The translations under genes were made by a program, and so were the position numbers. Below, one piece after another: positions 10,693-20,639 of a stretch of 64,000 bases of DNA. The notes beneath the pieces were generated by a model. It had not been told where the DNA came from. It saw only the letters and a list, made by a program, of their open reading frames with translations, and made no database searches. This stretch comes from Achatina immaculata. Its lineage: Eukaryota > Mollusca > Gastropoda > Stylommatophora > Achatinidae. Position 1 is the first letter of the stretch. Each line of letters opens with the position of its first letter. The stretch spans positions 25,419,314-25,483,313 of the forward strand of contig CM019691.1 of the NCBI GenBank assembly GCA_009760885.1. The letters run 5' to 3'.

Positions 10693-11125
10693 TAAATCAC
10701 CAGCAAGTGTCTTGCTGCCATCTTTGCCACCATCCTTTCTCTATCAAAAGAAAACTTGGCTTTTCTCTTTTTTTCCACTATGTACACTTCTAAGACTGTC
10801 TTCTGCAAAACTCTCATGACATTTATATGTCCCGAATATTTCAGTTTTTTTTCCTCTTTATTCTTCTTCACAAACCAGCCTTCTTCAATATTAAATTCTT
10901 GTAGTATGGATACATCTGTTCGTTTTTTCTGTGTGTCCATAATATTTGAAGCACTTACATTCAAAAGCATTTATGTGTTTCCCAGCTGTGTTAAGTGTCC
11001 AGGTCTCACAAGCATATGTTGCGATGGAAAAAAATGCATATCCTTTAAAATCTAATTTTTGTAACTCTGTATGTCCATCTTCACAGCTTCTTTAGTTGTT
11101 TTAGTTTTTGAAGAGCGCTAGGTGC

Positions 11126-11370
11126 CCTTTTAATCTCCTTCACTGTATTATTGTTGTGTTGTTGTTGTTTTTATTATTACAGTTTTAAAATTCCTATCCC
11201 AGAAAGGGATGCAGCGGACGTAACCGGACTAGATGGCCTCCTTTTAATCTCATTCACTGTATTATAATTATTATTATTAATATAATCGTATTATGATTAT
11301 TATTATTAATATACTACAGTTTAAAAATTCTTATCACAGGGTAGGGATACAGCGGACGTAACTGGATGTA
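11126..11370. repeat. about 113-bp tandem duplication
   Basis: Two diverged copies share ccttttaatctc, ttcactgtatta and gcagcggacgtaac(c/t)gg. The second copy carries an expanded ATT-rich run. The left copy overlaps the 5' boundary of the LINE-B fragment. Confidence 0.75.
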
Positions 11371-11445
11371 ATTAAGTCGGCAGTTTCACGCACGCACCAC
11401 GTGTACGTCATCTATTATGTTAACAATGCGATTGCGCTGCCAGAC

Positions 11446-11446
<1 letters not shown>

Positions 11447-11477
<31 letters not shown>
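11447..11477. repeat. (TA)n microsatellite
   Basis: About 15 TA units. Confidence 0.95.
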
Positions 11478-11479
<2 letters not shown>

Positions 11480-11964
11480 CTGAATCATTCCATTTACGTT
11501 TGCTAATTATATGGTGTTCGCACAACGGCCAAATCACATAACGTGTTTCACAGAACGTTCCGTAGACGTTACGGGAAAGCAGAGAAATGACTATACCGTA
11601 AACGTGTTAAATACTCATAGGCCATGCACGTCGGCCTTTGCGATCACGCATCTCTGTTCATCTCATTCCTAGGTGTTTCCAACCAGTCTGACTGCTTTCT
11701 CCGACCCGTTCTTCCTGAACAGCCATTTCAGAAATGAGCAACAACAAATTTTTTACATTCCGCATACTTAGAAAGGTTATTCTGGCACATCTCCAGTTTA
11801 GCTATGATTTTCTGAATGTGAACGGATACCGTGTTGAACATTATAAAAAAACAAATGTTTAATACTTGATGAAAAAAAACACACATACGACACAGAAGCC
11901 ATCTGTGTTCAAAATTCAAGGCGGGCAAGCAACTCTGCTCTGCTTGTATGTGTGGCCAAGGAAC
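11478..11964. other. no recognised feature
   Basis: AT-rich sequence; nothing supportable. Confidence 0.5.
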
Positions 11965-12222
11965 TGTGAAACACATCCTCCAAAACTATATCAAGCACGA
12001 AACACTGGGACACATCTGCTAACCCATTGTGAAACACATCCTCCCAAACTGTATCAAGCACGAAACACAGAGACACATCTGCTAGCCTATTGTGACACAC
12101 ATCCTCCAAAACTGTATCAAGTATGAAACACAGAGACACATCTGCTAGCCTATTGTGACACACATCCTCCAAAACTATATCAAGCACGAAACACAGAGAC
12201 ACATCTGCTAGCCTATTGAAAT
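11965..12222. repeat. 63-bp minisatellite, about 4 copies
   Basis: The unit contains gacacacatcctccaaaact and agagacacatctgctagcct. A 63-bp period gives 21-residue repeats that are open on both strands. Confidence 0.94.
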
Positions 12223-12569
12223 TCGCCACATTCACCCCACTGCTACAAAAAAAAACAAAAAAAAAACCAATAATCTCAGCTCTACGGTTCTACACATAAA
12301 CGACAGAAAAAGCCCAATTAATCCTCATAAAGCCTTCATTATCAGAAGCCATTCACTACCAACTTCTTATAATTTGCTTCTAAATGCCCAGATAATCCAA
12401 GAGACAGAACTACAGATACTGGCAATAATTTGCTGAACCAAAATGTTTCCAATAATCTCATTTGTAAAATTTCACTGTTGTTTGTCTTCTTTTAACACGA
12501 CTGTGATATGTTAGCGTTTCTGACATTATTCTGCCATTTTTGGCAAGCAGTTAACCAGACGTTGTTATT
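12223..12569. other. no recognised feature
   Basis: AT-rich spacer with A-runs near 12247-12266. Confidence 0.5.
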
Positions 12570-12757
12570 CAAAACAGATGTAATGGAGGAACCCGAAGCT
12601 GTTATTCATAACAGTTCTAATGGAAGAACATTAAATTGTTATTCATAAACAGTTCTAATGGAATAACACTAAACTGTTAATCATAAACAGTTCTAATGGA
12701 AGAACACTAAACTGTTAATCATAAACAGTTCTAATGGAAGAACCCTAAACTGTTAAT
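12570..12757. repeat. 38-bp minisatellite, left part
   Basis: About 4-5 units of ctgttaatcataaacagttc plus taatggaagaacactaaa. Each unit carries a small hairpin, CTGTT...AACAG. The array resumes at 15903 after the LINE-E insertion. Confidence 0.92.
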
Positions 12758-15700
12758 CTTCATCAACATCATCATCATCAGGTGCCTCGCCGACTGGCGT
12801 TGACTAATATGCTTCTCCAGAGTACACGATCCTTCATGTGATCTCCTCTCACACCATCTCGTCAGATTGTCCAGTATCATTTCTCTTGGTCTTCCTCTTG
12901 AATTTCTTCCTTCTATTTTTCCTGTTGTTACAGTATTTTCAATGCCCACTCTTCTCATTGCATGTCCTATTACACTGTGTCTCTCTCTTATTTTTTTTTT
13001 CACAAGATTTGTTTGTACCTCCAGCTCTTCTCATACATTCTTCATTAGTTATTTTTGCTGTCAGGGGATTCGCAACATTCTTCTAATAAACCACATTTCT
13101 GCTGCTTCCATTTATTTTTGTGCAGACCTGCCTATTGTCTATGATTCACTTCCATATTACAAGATAAGTTCAATATAGCATTTTAGGACTCGTTTTCTAA
13201 CATTAAGGACTTATACAATGGATATGTTTGTGCAGTCAAGACACAAGAAGGGATGAGTGAATGATTCCAGATTGAAACAGGTGTGAAACAAGGATGTATA
13301 CTGTCTCCTTTACTTTTTGGGATTACAATAGACTTCATAATGAAAAAATGCTGCACAGGTAACACAAGTATTGACTGGGTACATGGGACCCAAATAGAAG
13401 ATCTTGATTTTGCTGATGGCATAACTCTTATCAGTAATAATGTGAATTCCATGCAAGAAAAAATAGATAGCCTGTCTTCAATGGCTAGCAAAATAGGACT
13501 TGAAATTAACAAGGACAAAACAAAAATAATGAAAATTCCCATTAATCAAAATGGAAAAATACACATAGAAGGGACAGATATTGAAGAAGTCAATCAGTTT
13601 GCATACCTTGGCAGCTACATAGACCAGGATGGTGACACTAGAAAGGAAGTTAGGATCAGAATTGCAAAGGCAGCATGAATCTTCAAGAATCTTGAGAACA
13701 TATGGAATTCAAAAGTTATAAGCACAAAAACCAAGTTAAGACTATTCAATTCAAATGTAATATCTCCACCCTCATTTATGCATGTGAAAGCTGGAAAACA
13801 ACTAAAGAAATAGAAAAGAAATTAGACTCTTTTGAAAACAAATGCATAAGGAAAATACTCGGCATCAAGTGGAACGAATTCAAGAACAATGCAGAGATAA
13901 GATAGATGACTGAACAACAACCAGTCTCATGGGTGATCAGGAAAAAGAGATGGACATATGTTGGTCACTTGATGAGAAGAAATGATCAGAGAATCCCAAA
14001 ACAAGCTATAAAGTGGAACACAACAGGCCAAAGAAAAAAGACAGACCGTGTGAAACTCTGAAGAGGACATTGTTAAGAGAGGACAAATTAACAGGCACTA
14101 AATCTTTTGATGAGGTTGAAAGACTCGCCGAAGACAGGAAAAATTGGCGAACTACTTTGCCAGCCCTATGTGACGTTTAACCGCACGGGAAGGATATAAG
14201 ATATAAGATTTCTAACATTCAATGATAAGGATGTGTTGGATAATGTTTCACATTCTCTGAAATGCAGTCTTTGACTGACCTATTCTGTTCCTAATTTCTG
14301 TTCTGCATTTCCCATCTGAAGTTATTACTGCTCCAAAGTATTTGAATTTCTGCATCTGCTTTAGAATAGTTCCATTTAATTTTATACTGCATGTTGGTGG
14401 ATTCTGTTTCTTAGATACAACCATAGTCTCTGTCTTTTTTTATGTTCAAAGTTTCTGTTCACTTTATTTGGCGACATTATCCAAGAGATTTTGCAGGTCT
14501 TGTTGGTTCTCAGCTATCAGTACTATGTCGTCAGCATACTGAAGGTTGTTAATATTGTATCCTCTATTTTTTTTTTTGCCTGGTTTTGTGATGATTGTTC
14601 TCAGAATATTCTCGCTGTTTGTTATAATAACTTTGTATTGTTCTCGCAGTTTTTGGTCATTTTTAAGGAGTTCTGTATTCAGTCTGATGTTTCTCACTTT
14701 TCTGCATGCTTTCTTTAGCTTTATTCTAATTTTTCCACAGAGTGAGTCATGGTCACTATTGTAGTCGGCTCCTGACATGGTTTTTGTTGTCAGTAATGCA
14801 CTTCGAAATCGTTTATTGATTAATACATAGTCTGTCTGGTTAAAAGTCTTTTTGTCTGGGCTGCACCACGTTGCCAGTCTTCAGGGATGTTGTTTAAACC
14901 AGGTGTTTCCTACAACCATGATATGTATTCTTGCCCATTCAATTAATTTAATACCTCTGTTATTCCTCTCCTCCAGTCCATAGTCACCAACGATGTCTGA
15001 AGTTCTTCCTTTACCAACTTTGGCATTAAAATCCATCACAATAGTAACTTCATGTGACTGTGTGTTGTAGGGCCGTCTCTATGTCATTATAAAATAGCTG
15101 TACATCTTCTTCAGAACTTTCAGACGCTGAAGCGTACACTTGTATAATATTTATGTTTATTGATTGTCCTTTCAGTTGGGCTAGCAGGACTCTGTCCGAG
15201 ATGTTCAAATATCCTACAATTGTCCTTGCTGTTTGTCAAATATTACTCCTCGTTCATGTTTCTTACTTCCTGAATATATTATTGTATATTTATCAGAGTT
15301 TACTTTCCCTGCACCTGTCCATCTAACATCACTCATTCCTAATATGTTGATATTCATCCTTTCCATTTCCATCTTTACATTTTCTAATTTTCCAGCCTGG
15401 AATAAAGTTATAACATTCTATGTTGCTATTTTAAACTTGTTAGTTTTGCCACCAGTAGCCTGATGACGATCTGGCCTCACCTGTGGCTCGTGAGCTGCCC
15501 TACGGGACGAGGCTGTTCCAGTAACGTTGTTCATGACAAATCTATTACTCTGAATAAGCATAATTGTTCTTGGGAGCTATAACAGTGGTTTCCCGTTGCC
15601 TTCTGCCGGTTTGTGTACAGACTCTTCGCTAGCCTTTGGACTCCCTGTCCTACCCGCAAGGCAGCAGGAGCGAAAGGTTTTAAGGTGCCTCTTACCCGCC

Positions 15701-15902
15701 TGGTATTCCCTTCACTGAGCACCTGAGGCACTTTATATAAGAGTAGTAGAGCCACCTACTACCCCACCTCGCGCTCTAAGTCTACCGCCAGTTGGTCCGC
15801 GCCTGCTTATTTAGGTAAATCCTTATTCACATATCTGGAGGACTTTCACCATCCGCCACCTGTGACGCGCTGGGTTGGGGATGGTCGCCCCAGATTTACC
15901 CA
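12758..15902 (-). mobile_element. LINE-E, decayed non-LTR retrotransposon
   Basis: Minus-strand element running from a GC-rich 5' region (15902-15480) to an ATG/GAT-repeat 3' tail at 12758-12780. Decayed frames show an endonuclease (GMSDVRWTGAGK near 15340, MDFNAKVGKGRTSDIVGDYG near 15000, GADYNSDHDSL near 14760). These are followed directly by RT text with a YADD box, NNLQYADDIVLIAENQQ (14540-14490), so the middle of the ORF is deleted. RT C-terminal text (GRPREMILDNLTRW) lies at 12960-12850. It is interrupted by a LINE-A insertion and inserted into a 38-bp minisatellite. Confidence 0.87.
13205..14208 (+). mobile_element. LINE-A, 5'-truncated copy with 11-bp TSD
   Basis: Plus-strand copy of the last third of the LINE-A ORF, matching the fuller copy at 33.3-36.6 kb and ending with the shared 3' motif cacgggaaggatataagata. 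The 11-mer tttctaacatt occurs at 13194-13204 and again at 14209-14219, an exact target-site duplication in LINE-E. Defects: the W of MSEW is a stop at 13260-13262, the RT box reads FADG instead of FADD, and further stops occur at 13676 and 13906. Confidence 0.94.
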
Positions 15903-16330
15903 GCTGTTAGTCATAAACAGTTCTAATGGAAGAACCCTAAACTGCTGTTCATAAAGAGCTGTAATGGATGAACCCGAAGATATTATTTAGAAATAGTCTT
16001 AACGAAAGAAATGGAAGCTATTAATCATGAGCAGTTCTAATAGAAGGGCCCCAAACTGTTATTCATAAACAGCTGAACTGGATGAATCTGAAGATATTGT
16101 TTACAAATAGTTTTCATGGAAGAACTGGAAGCTGTTATTCATAAACAGTTTCATGGAATAACCTAAAGCTGTTATTTACAAACAGCTGTAATCGATGAAC
16201 CCGAAGCTGTTATTTACAAAGTAGTTTTCATGGACTAACCTAAGGCTATAAAGGAGGAACGCGAAGCTGCTATTCATAAAAAAGCTGTAATCAAAGAACC
16301 CAACGCCATTATACATTAACGGATGTAGTG
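15903..16330. repeat. 38-bp minisatellite, right part
   Basis: Continues the array of 12570-12757 in register (ctgttagtcataaacagttc), with greater divergence towards 16330. Repeated landmarks are ctgttattcataaacag and gatgaacccgaag. Confidence 0.88.
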
Positions 16331-17190
16331 CAGGAGATGTGTCTACCGCCACAGAGATGATCATAAACCAAACTCAGCTGCCCGTAGTGCTCAGAAAGCA
16401 CAGCTGAGCAAGAGGCTGTTTCCCCCGGGCCTTTGTCTGACTCCACTGGGAGTGGAAGACCTTGACTGTATTTCTTATTTCTTCCCCATCTTCCTACAGG
16501 AGGTCAAAAAGGTACTGTCAGTGCAGAAGGCACAACTTAGAATCATACAGCACACAAATTTACGACCACTAGCCAACCAAATTTGGTAAAACTCGGCCTT
16601 TTTTCCGCTCTGTCCATCTCAAGTCTGACTACAGACTTTTAACAATCTGACTGCAGACTTATCCTACTCATTCTGCTCCGTTAGTTTCTAACACAATTTG
16701 ATAAAGAGGGGCGGAGATAAACATCCCTCTCCGCTGGTGACGAACAAGGCCAGAACTTCATCAAATTTGATGGATGAGATTCAAATTTTTTTAAGAATCA
16801 TTAAAGAGAAACATCAGAACACAGTTTTCAAAGAGTTTCAGCAATTGTTGTATTCACTGGCTGCCATATACTGCCCTCGTATTTACAGGACTTCTATTAC
16901 GCATTATATTAAAGCCTTCCTTATTGTCCAGCACCCTTACAGCGCACCACATTCAAATTTGATGAAGCTTCGCCGAATACTCAAATTTGTTTTCACTAAA
17001 ATAGCTTTGTTGATACCCGTGTATGGCAAGACATCTAAAGAGATTAATTATAGATACGTTCGACGCATTTTAACTACAAACTTTTCGTCTATCCTGTACC
17101 ATTTATACAACCGCCCGCCAAGTCGTTAAGCAATGAAGCCACCATCATCATCATCAAAACTGCAACAGCTGGGCGCCCCTAGAGAGACAG
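16331..17190. other. unassigned; small inverted repeat
   Basis: A 143-codon plus ORF (16698-17129) resembles no family that I know. The arms cttcatcaaatttga (16756-16770) and tcaaatttgatgaag (near 16952-16966) are inverted about 180 bp apart and could mark a decayed miniature element. A (CAT)n run lies near 17140. Confidence 0.35.
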
Positions 17191-17235
17191 ATATATTGAG
17201 ACAGAGACAGAGAGACAGAGAGAGAGAGAGAGAGC
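17191..17235. repeat. (GA)/(GACA) microsatellite
   Basis: Runs of agacagagag pass into pure GA. Confidence 0.93.
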
Positions 17236-18116
17236 TGTTTTAAACGATGATTCATATTCACGCGCGCCCGACAATCGTAACAGGCAGTACTCTGAAAGGC
17301 CGTACAGCCAACAGAAGGTCTCATTTCTGGAACTGAGCCACTGGAAAGTACAAACAAGCACTTCGCTAGAATTGAAAATTTAATCGGCTATGAGTATTAA
17401 ACTCATTATTTTCTAATTAAGACTTTGTAGAGGGGATATGTCTCCGGACATATGGCATGCACGTACAGATACTATCAGATAAATAGAAAAGTCTAGACTC
17501 CACTTTTAGGAATATGAAAAAAGGTTGTGTTTTTTTTTCCTTACTTCTGAACATGCAGCACAGTAATGCTGTATGTACTCCATGTATATGTGTATTTCGT
17601 GGACAACAAAAATAAATAAAACAATGAAAGAAGTAATAAATCAATTAAAACTTTACTGCAACGGCTTTATGTATGCTTATATATCTAGTTTTATACAACC
17701 ACACATAAAAACAACACTTAACGCATGTAAGTTTCTTTTTTAAAATCTTCCTATTTGCGGTTTTTTTTTTATAACTAAACATCTAGATGTCTAACTGTTC
17801 GGGTTCCTGATTGCTCACGTGTTGAACTGCCCCGACATATATAACTGATCCGGATCCACATTAATCGTCCTTTTTATGACCATTGTAAAGTATTTCACAT
17901 TGGTAGTGTTTAAAAAAAAACCACTGATAAAAACAATCCGCATAAAACCGGTGCGGTATGTCATACAGTAGCTAATTCCAACAATTGGACCGTTGAATTA
18001 CAGCAAAAGCTAGGAAAGCAGTTTAGCAGTTATAAATGGCGGGAAAGTGCAATGTTTCAACCGAACACGAAAATAATAATAATAATCATAACAACAACAA
18101 AAAGCATGCAATAATT
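17236..18116. other. no recognised feature
   Basis: AT-rich. A short block near 17650-17678 (tttactgcaacggcttt) resembles a repeat block at 22985 and, inverted, at 43530. Nothing else is supportable. Confidence 0.45.
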
Positions 18117-18325
18117 CAGTGGTTCTTAAACTTTTTTTTGTGATCACGGACGCACCGTCCCCCCTCCCAACCACCCGCCCACTTCTCCCTCCCTACCTTT
18201 CCAACCTGATAACTGCGGGCCTCTCGTTAAAAACAGAACAACAGCCACAACCTCGGTGATGCTAAAACACAAATCACTGACTCCACAATCTACCTGATGC
18301 TAAAACACAAATCACTGACTTCACA

Positions 18326-18326
<1 letters not shown>

Positions 18327-18366
<40 letters not shown>

Positions 18367-18481
18367 GAAGGGCAGAATGTAAGACGGACCTGCGTGCTCA
18401 ATTATTTACCCTTTAAAAATAAAGATTATTCATTCATTCATTCATTCATTCATTCATTCATTCTCTCTCTCTCTTTCTTTC
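18327..18481 (+). repeat. (CT)n - 3'-tail module - (ATTC)n - (CT)n
   Basis: A 70-bp module with gaagggcagaatgtaagac and aaaaataaagattatt lies between a (CT)n run and an (ATTC)n run that turns into (CT)n. The same arrangement recurs at 43612-43818. The module looks like the 3' end of a plus-strand retroelement with an ATTC tail. Confidence 0.8.
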
Positions 18482-18800
18482 TGAACCTTAAGTGCTCAGG
18501 GCACATGTGGCTTCCGCAAGGGTTTTCCACAAATGTCTGTCCTTTGCCTTTTTTTTCTGCTCTTGCCCAGGTGAGCCCTCTGTTGCTCAACATCCTCTCT
18601 GTTGTTCTTCTCCATGTCTCTTTTGGTCTACCCTTACTTCTGTTCCCCTGTGGTGTCCATCTTAATGTTATTTTTGGTACTGAGTTGTCAGTCATTGGGA
18701 GCACATGTCCCAACCATCGCCAGCGTCTTTCCATAATAATTGCTGTCAGTGGCTTCATCTGCATTTCTGCAAATAATATGTTATTTCTTACAGTGTTTGG
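18482..18800 (-). mobile_element. LINE-C 3' fragment
   Basis: The minus strand encodes an RT C-terminal tail: RRWRWLGHVLPMTDNSVPK, RWTPQGNRSKGRPKETWRRT and LSNRGLTWARAEKKGK. It is about 85% alike at the DNA level to 32969-33243 by eye. It is 5'-truncated and not functional. Confidence 0.9.
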
Positions 18801-19124
18801 TCAAAATATTTTTTTTTAATTCTTCGTAAACATTTAGTCTGGAAAGAATTCAACTTGTTTTCTATTTCCACAACCCAGCGGATGTTAAAACACAAATCAC
18901 TGACTCCACTAACCTAGCTGATGTTAAAACACAAATCACCGACTCTTTTACTGCAGCATGAGATGGGATCAAACTCTCGAACCGTGTGGCTGCAATTACG
19001 AAATGTTTGCAAGGACAAAGAATAGCAGTGTCTGATTTACGAGGTTTTTTTTTTTCTTTAAGTTATCCATTTGTTGGTTCATGGACTCCCAGGAGGGTCA
19101 TAAACTCCACGTTAAGAACCACTG

Positions 19125-19605
19125 AAATAGCTGGACTTTCAAGATAAAATCAGAAATGACACCATCAGGGTATGAATTTAAGCAATGTCAGTATTAGCAC
19201 TATATCCATAAACAAATCAAATGGTTTGACTATGTTATACGACTACTGCCAGAGAGTATATAACAACAACAACAACAACAACAAAATACTCATGCTAAGA
19301 ATAGAAGGAATCAGTGGAAGAGGCTGGGTGCCCAGACATGAAATGGGTGGAGGCAGTAACAGAAACCTTTAAAAAAAACCCATTTATACGAAGCAAACTG
19401 CCAAGCCTTATATCAATAAGTCCATTTGCCCCGTCAACATTAAAAGTGGTTAGATGCATGATAGTAGGATTTCCTTCAGACAACAAACTGTAAGAAAGGT
19501 GGGAGAATAGAAATTATTTGTGAAGAACAGAAAATGTTGCAGTTTCAGTAACGTTATGAAGAACGCAACCCAATAAAGAGCCAAAACAATAGTGTGGACA
19601 GTAAA
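19125..19605. other. no recognised feature; (CAA)n
   Basis: A (CAA)n run lies near 19263-19283. Otherwise unassigned. Confidence 0.5.
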
Positions 19606-19814
19606 CAGCGGTCCCCAAACGCTGAGCGTAATCAGCAAAAGTACATGAGCCGCGACTCCATGAAAATGAATTTTTTTTAAAATTCAACAAATATTACTTT
19701 ACTGAATAGTAGCATATGAGCTTACTTTCAAGTTAATATCTGGGTCTGAAAACCGTATGGTGTAGTATTTCCTAAAATCTTGTCATCTTTGTATGTATGT
19801 GTGTATGATATATA

Positions 19815-20125
19815 TGTAATCTTGTCTTGCCTTTTCTTATGCTATCTCCATGTAATTGCAACTGGTGTTCTTTGACGCCGATGCTGTGGAGGTGTTGGCC
19901 TATAGCATCGTATCGGCGTGGGAGCGGGTTATGGTAGCTTTTTTTTTTCAGTCCCGGAGTACAGAAAAAAAGCAGGGGAGGTGTGCAATGCCTCTTTAGC
20001 AACCATGGAGAGTATAGCGATCCCTGCCCCGTTAGCCAGACTAGGCCCGTTACAACGGGTACCAACGGAGAGGAGGGACAGGGTCTTGGTCAGCCTAACT
20101 GGGTAGCGTCTTCACCCTCCCCCTT
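19815..20125 (+). mobile_element. dispersed repeat S1, copy b
   Basis: Shares gcatcgtatcggcgtgggag, cgggttatggtagct, accatggagagtatagcga, ccctgccccgttagccaga and agcgtcttcaccc with the other S1 copies. It lacks the 33-bp unit present once in copy d and amplified in copy c. Confidence 0.85.
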
Positions 20126-20305
20126 TTGTACTATATTCTCCCGACCCTACCTAAGACACCCCCCCTCCTTTTTGTACTATATTCTCTCGACCCTACCTAA
20201 GACACCCCCTCCTTTTTGTACTATATTCTCTCGACCCTACCTAAGACACCCCCCCTCCTTTTTGTACTATATTCTCTCGACCCTACCTAAGACACCCCCC
20301 CCCTC
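20108..20305. repeat. about 44-bp minisatellite, 4 copies
   Basis: Units contain ttttgtactatattctctcg and accctacctaagacaccccc. Length differs only in the C-run, which suggests slippage. Confidence 0.93.
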
Positions 20306-20344
20306 TCCTACACACCCGCGACCTGAGGTTGGGAACCGCTTCTG

Positions 20345-20639
20345 TAAACAAATGGTTCCCTAAATGAGTAGTAAGAAGATCCAGAGGGGGGGGGGGGCAG
20401 TGTGGGAAGTGAGCGCCGCAGAGAGAATCACACCTCATCGAGCGAGAAATGTTCTTTTATTTGCCCCCGAAGTGCTGGGGATGTGGCCTGAGAAACAAGG
20501 GGTGGGGGTGGGGGCAGTAACCCGGAAAAGTTTGGTAACCACTGCAGCAGACGCTACAGGCTATGATAAAGAAAAGAAGCAGGAGGTTGTACTGACGCGA
20601 AGGTGACTGAATCAAAGCTGAAGAAGTCTCATGTCTTCC
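20345..20639. other. no recognised gene; G-run
   Basis: A G-run lies at 20386-20396, and an isolated hAT-like end near 20530-20552. Confidence 0.45.

Larger units (their letters stand above)
9833..11150 (-). mobile_element. LINE-B fragment, split by a mariner
   Basis: LINE-B 3' part on the minus strand in two pieces: 9833-9951, with an (ATTC)n tail, and 10693-11150. The gap between them is a mariner-like element. Read together, the pieces cover the RT C-terminal region from about RAPSALQKLKQLKKL to the 3' tail. Stops and frameshifts are present. Confidence 0.88.
18258..18950. repeat. 38-bp repeat split by LINE-C and microsatellites
   Basis: Units beginning gatg(c/t)taaaacacaaatc start at 18258, 18296, 18881 and 18920, with ca-ctgact-cac between them. 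The two halves are separated at 18327-18870 by (CT)n, a retroelement tail and LINE-C. The 7-mer cacaacc occurs on both sides (near 18325 and 18872) and may be a target duplication. Confidence 0.75.
18117..19124. mobile_element. hAT-type element, 1.0 kb, nested contents
   Basis: The ends are CAGTGGTTCTTAAAC at 18117 and the inverted CAGTGGTTCTTAACG ending at 19124. The first 13 bp match exactly, a typical hAT terminus. Flanking 8-mers caataatt and aaatagct match at 5 of 8. There is no transposase ORF. Inside are a 38-bp tandem repeat and a LINE-C fragment. Confidence 0.65.
19606..20344. mobile_element. possible hAT-type element carrying S1 and a 44-bp array
   Basis: The left end CAGCGGTCCCCAAACG at 19606 and the inverted right end CAGAAGCGGTTCCCAACC ending at 20344 resemble hAT termini, differing by a 3-base insertion. 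Flanking 8-mers do not match convincingly. A further hAT-like inverted end, CAGTGGTTACCAAACTTTTC, lies at about 20530-20552 without a clear partner. Confidence 0.45.

Noticed and set aside
16490..16530. Strong plus-strand acceptor (tcttccccatcttcctacag)
   Set aside because: A donor-like GGTACTG follows after 12 bases, giving an implausibly short exon. No coding support was found nearby.
20530..20552. hAT-like terminus CAGTGGTTACCAAACTTTTC (inverted)
   Set aside because: No partner end with a matching 8-bp duplication was found, so no element was called.
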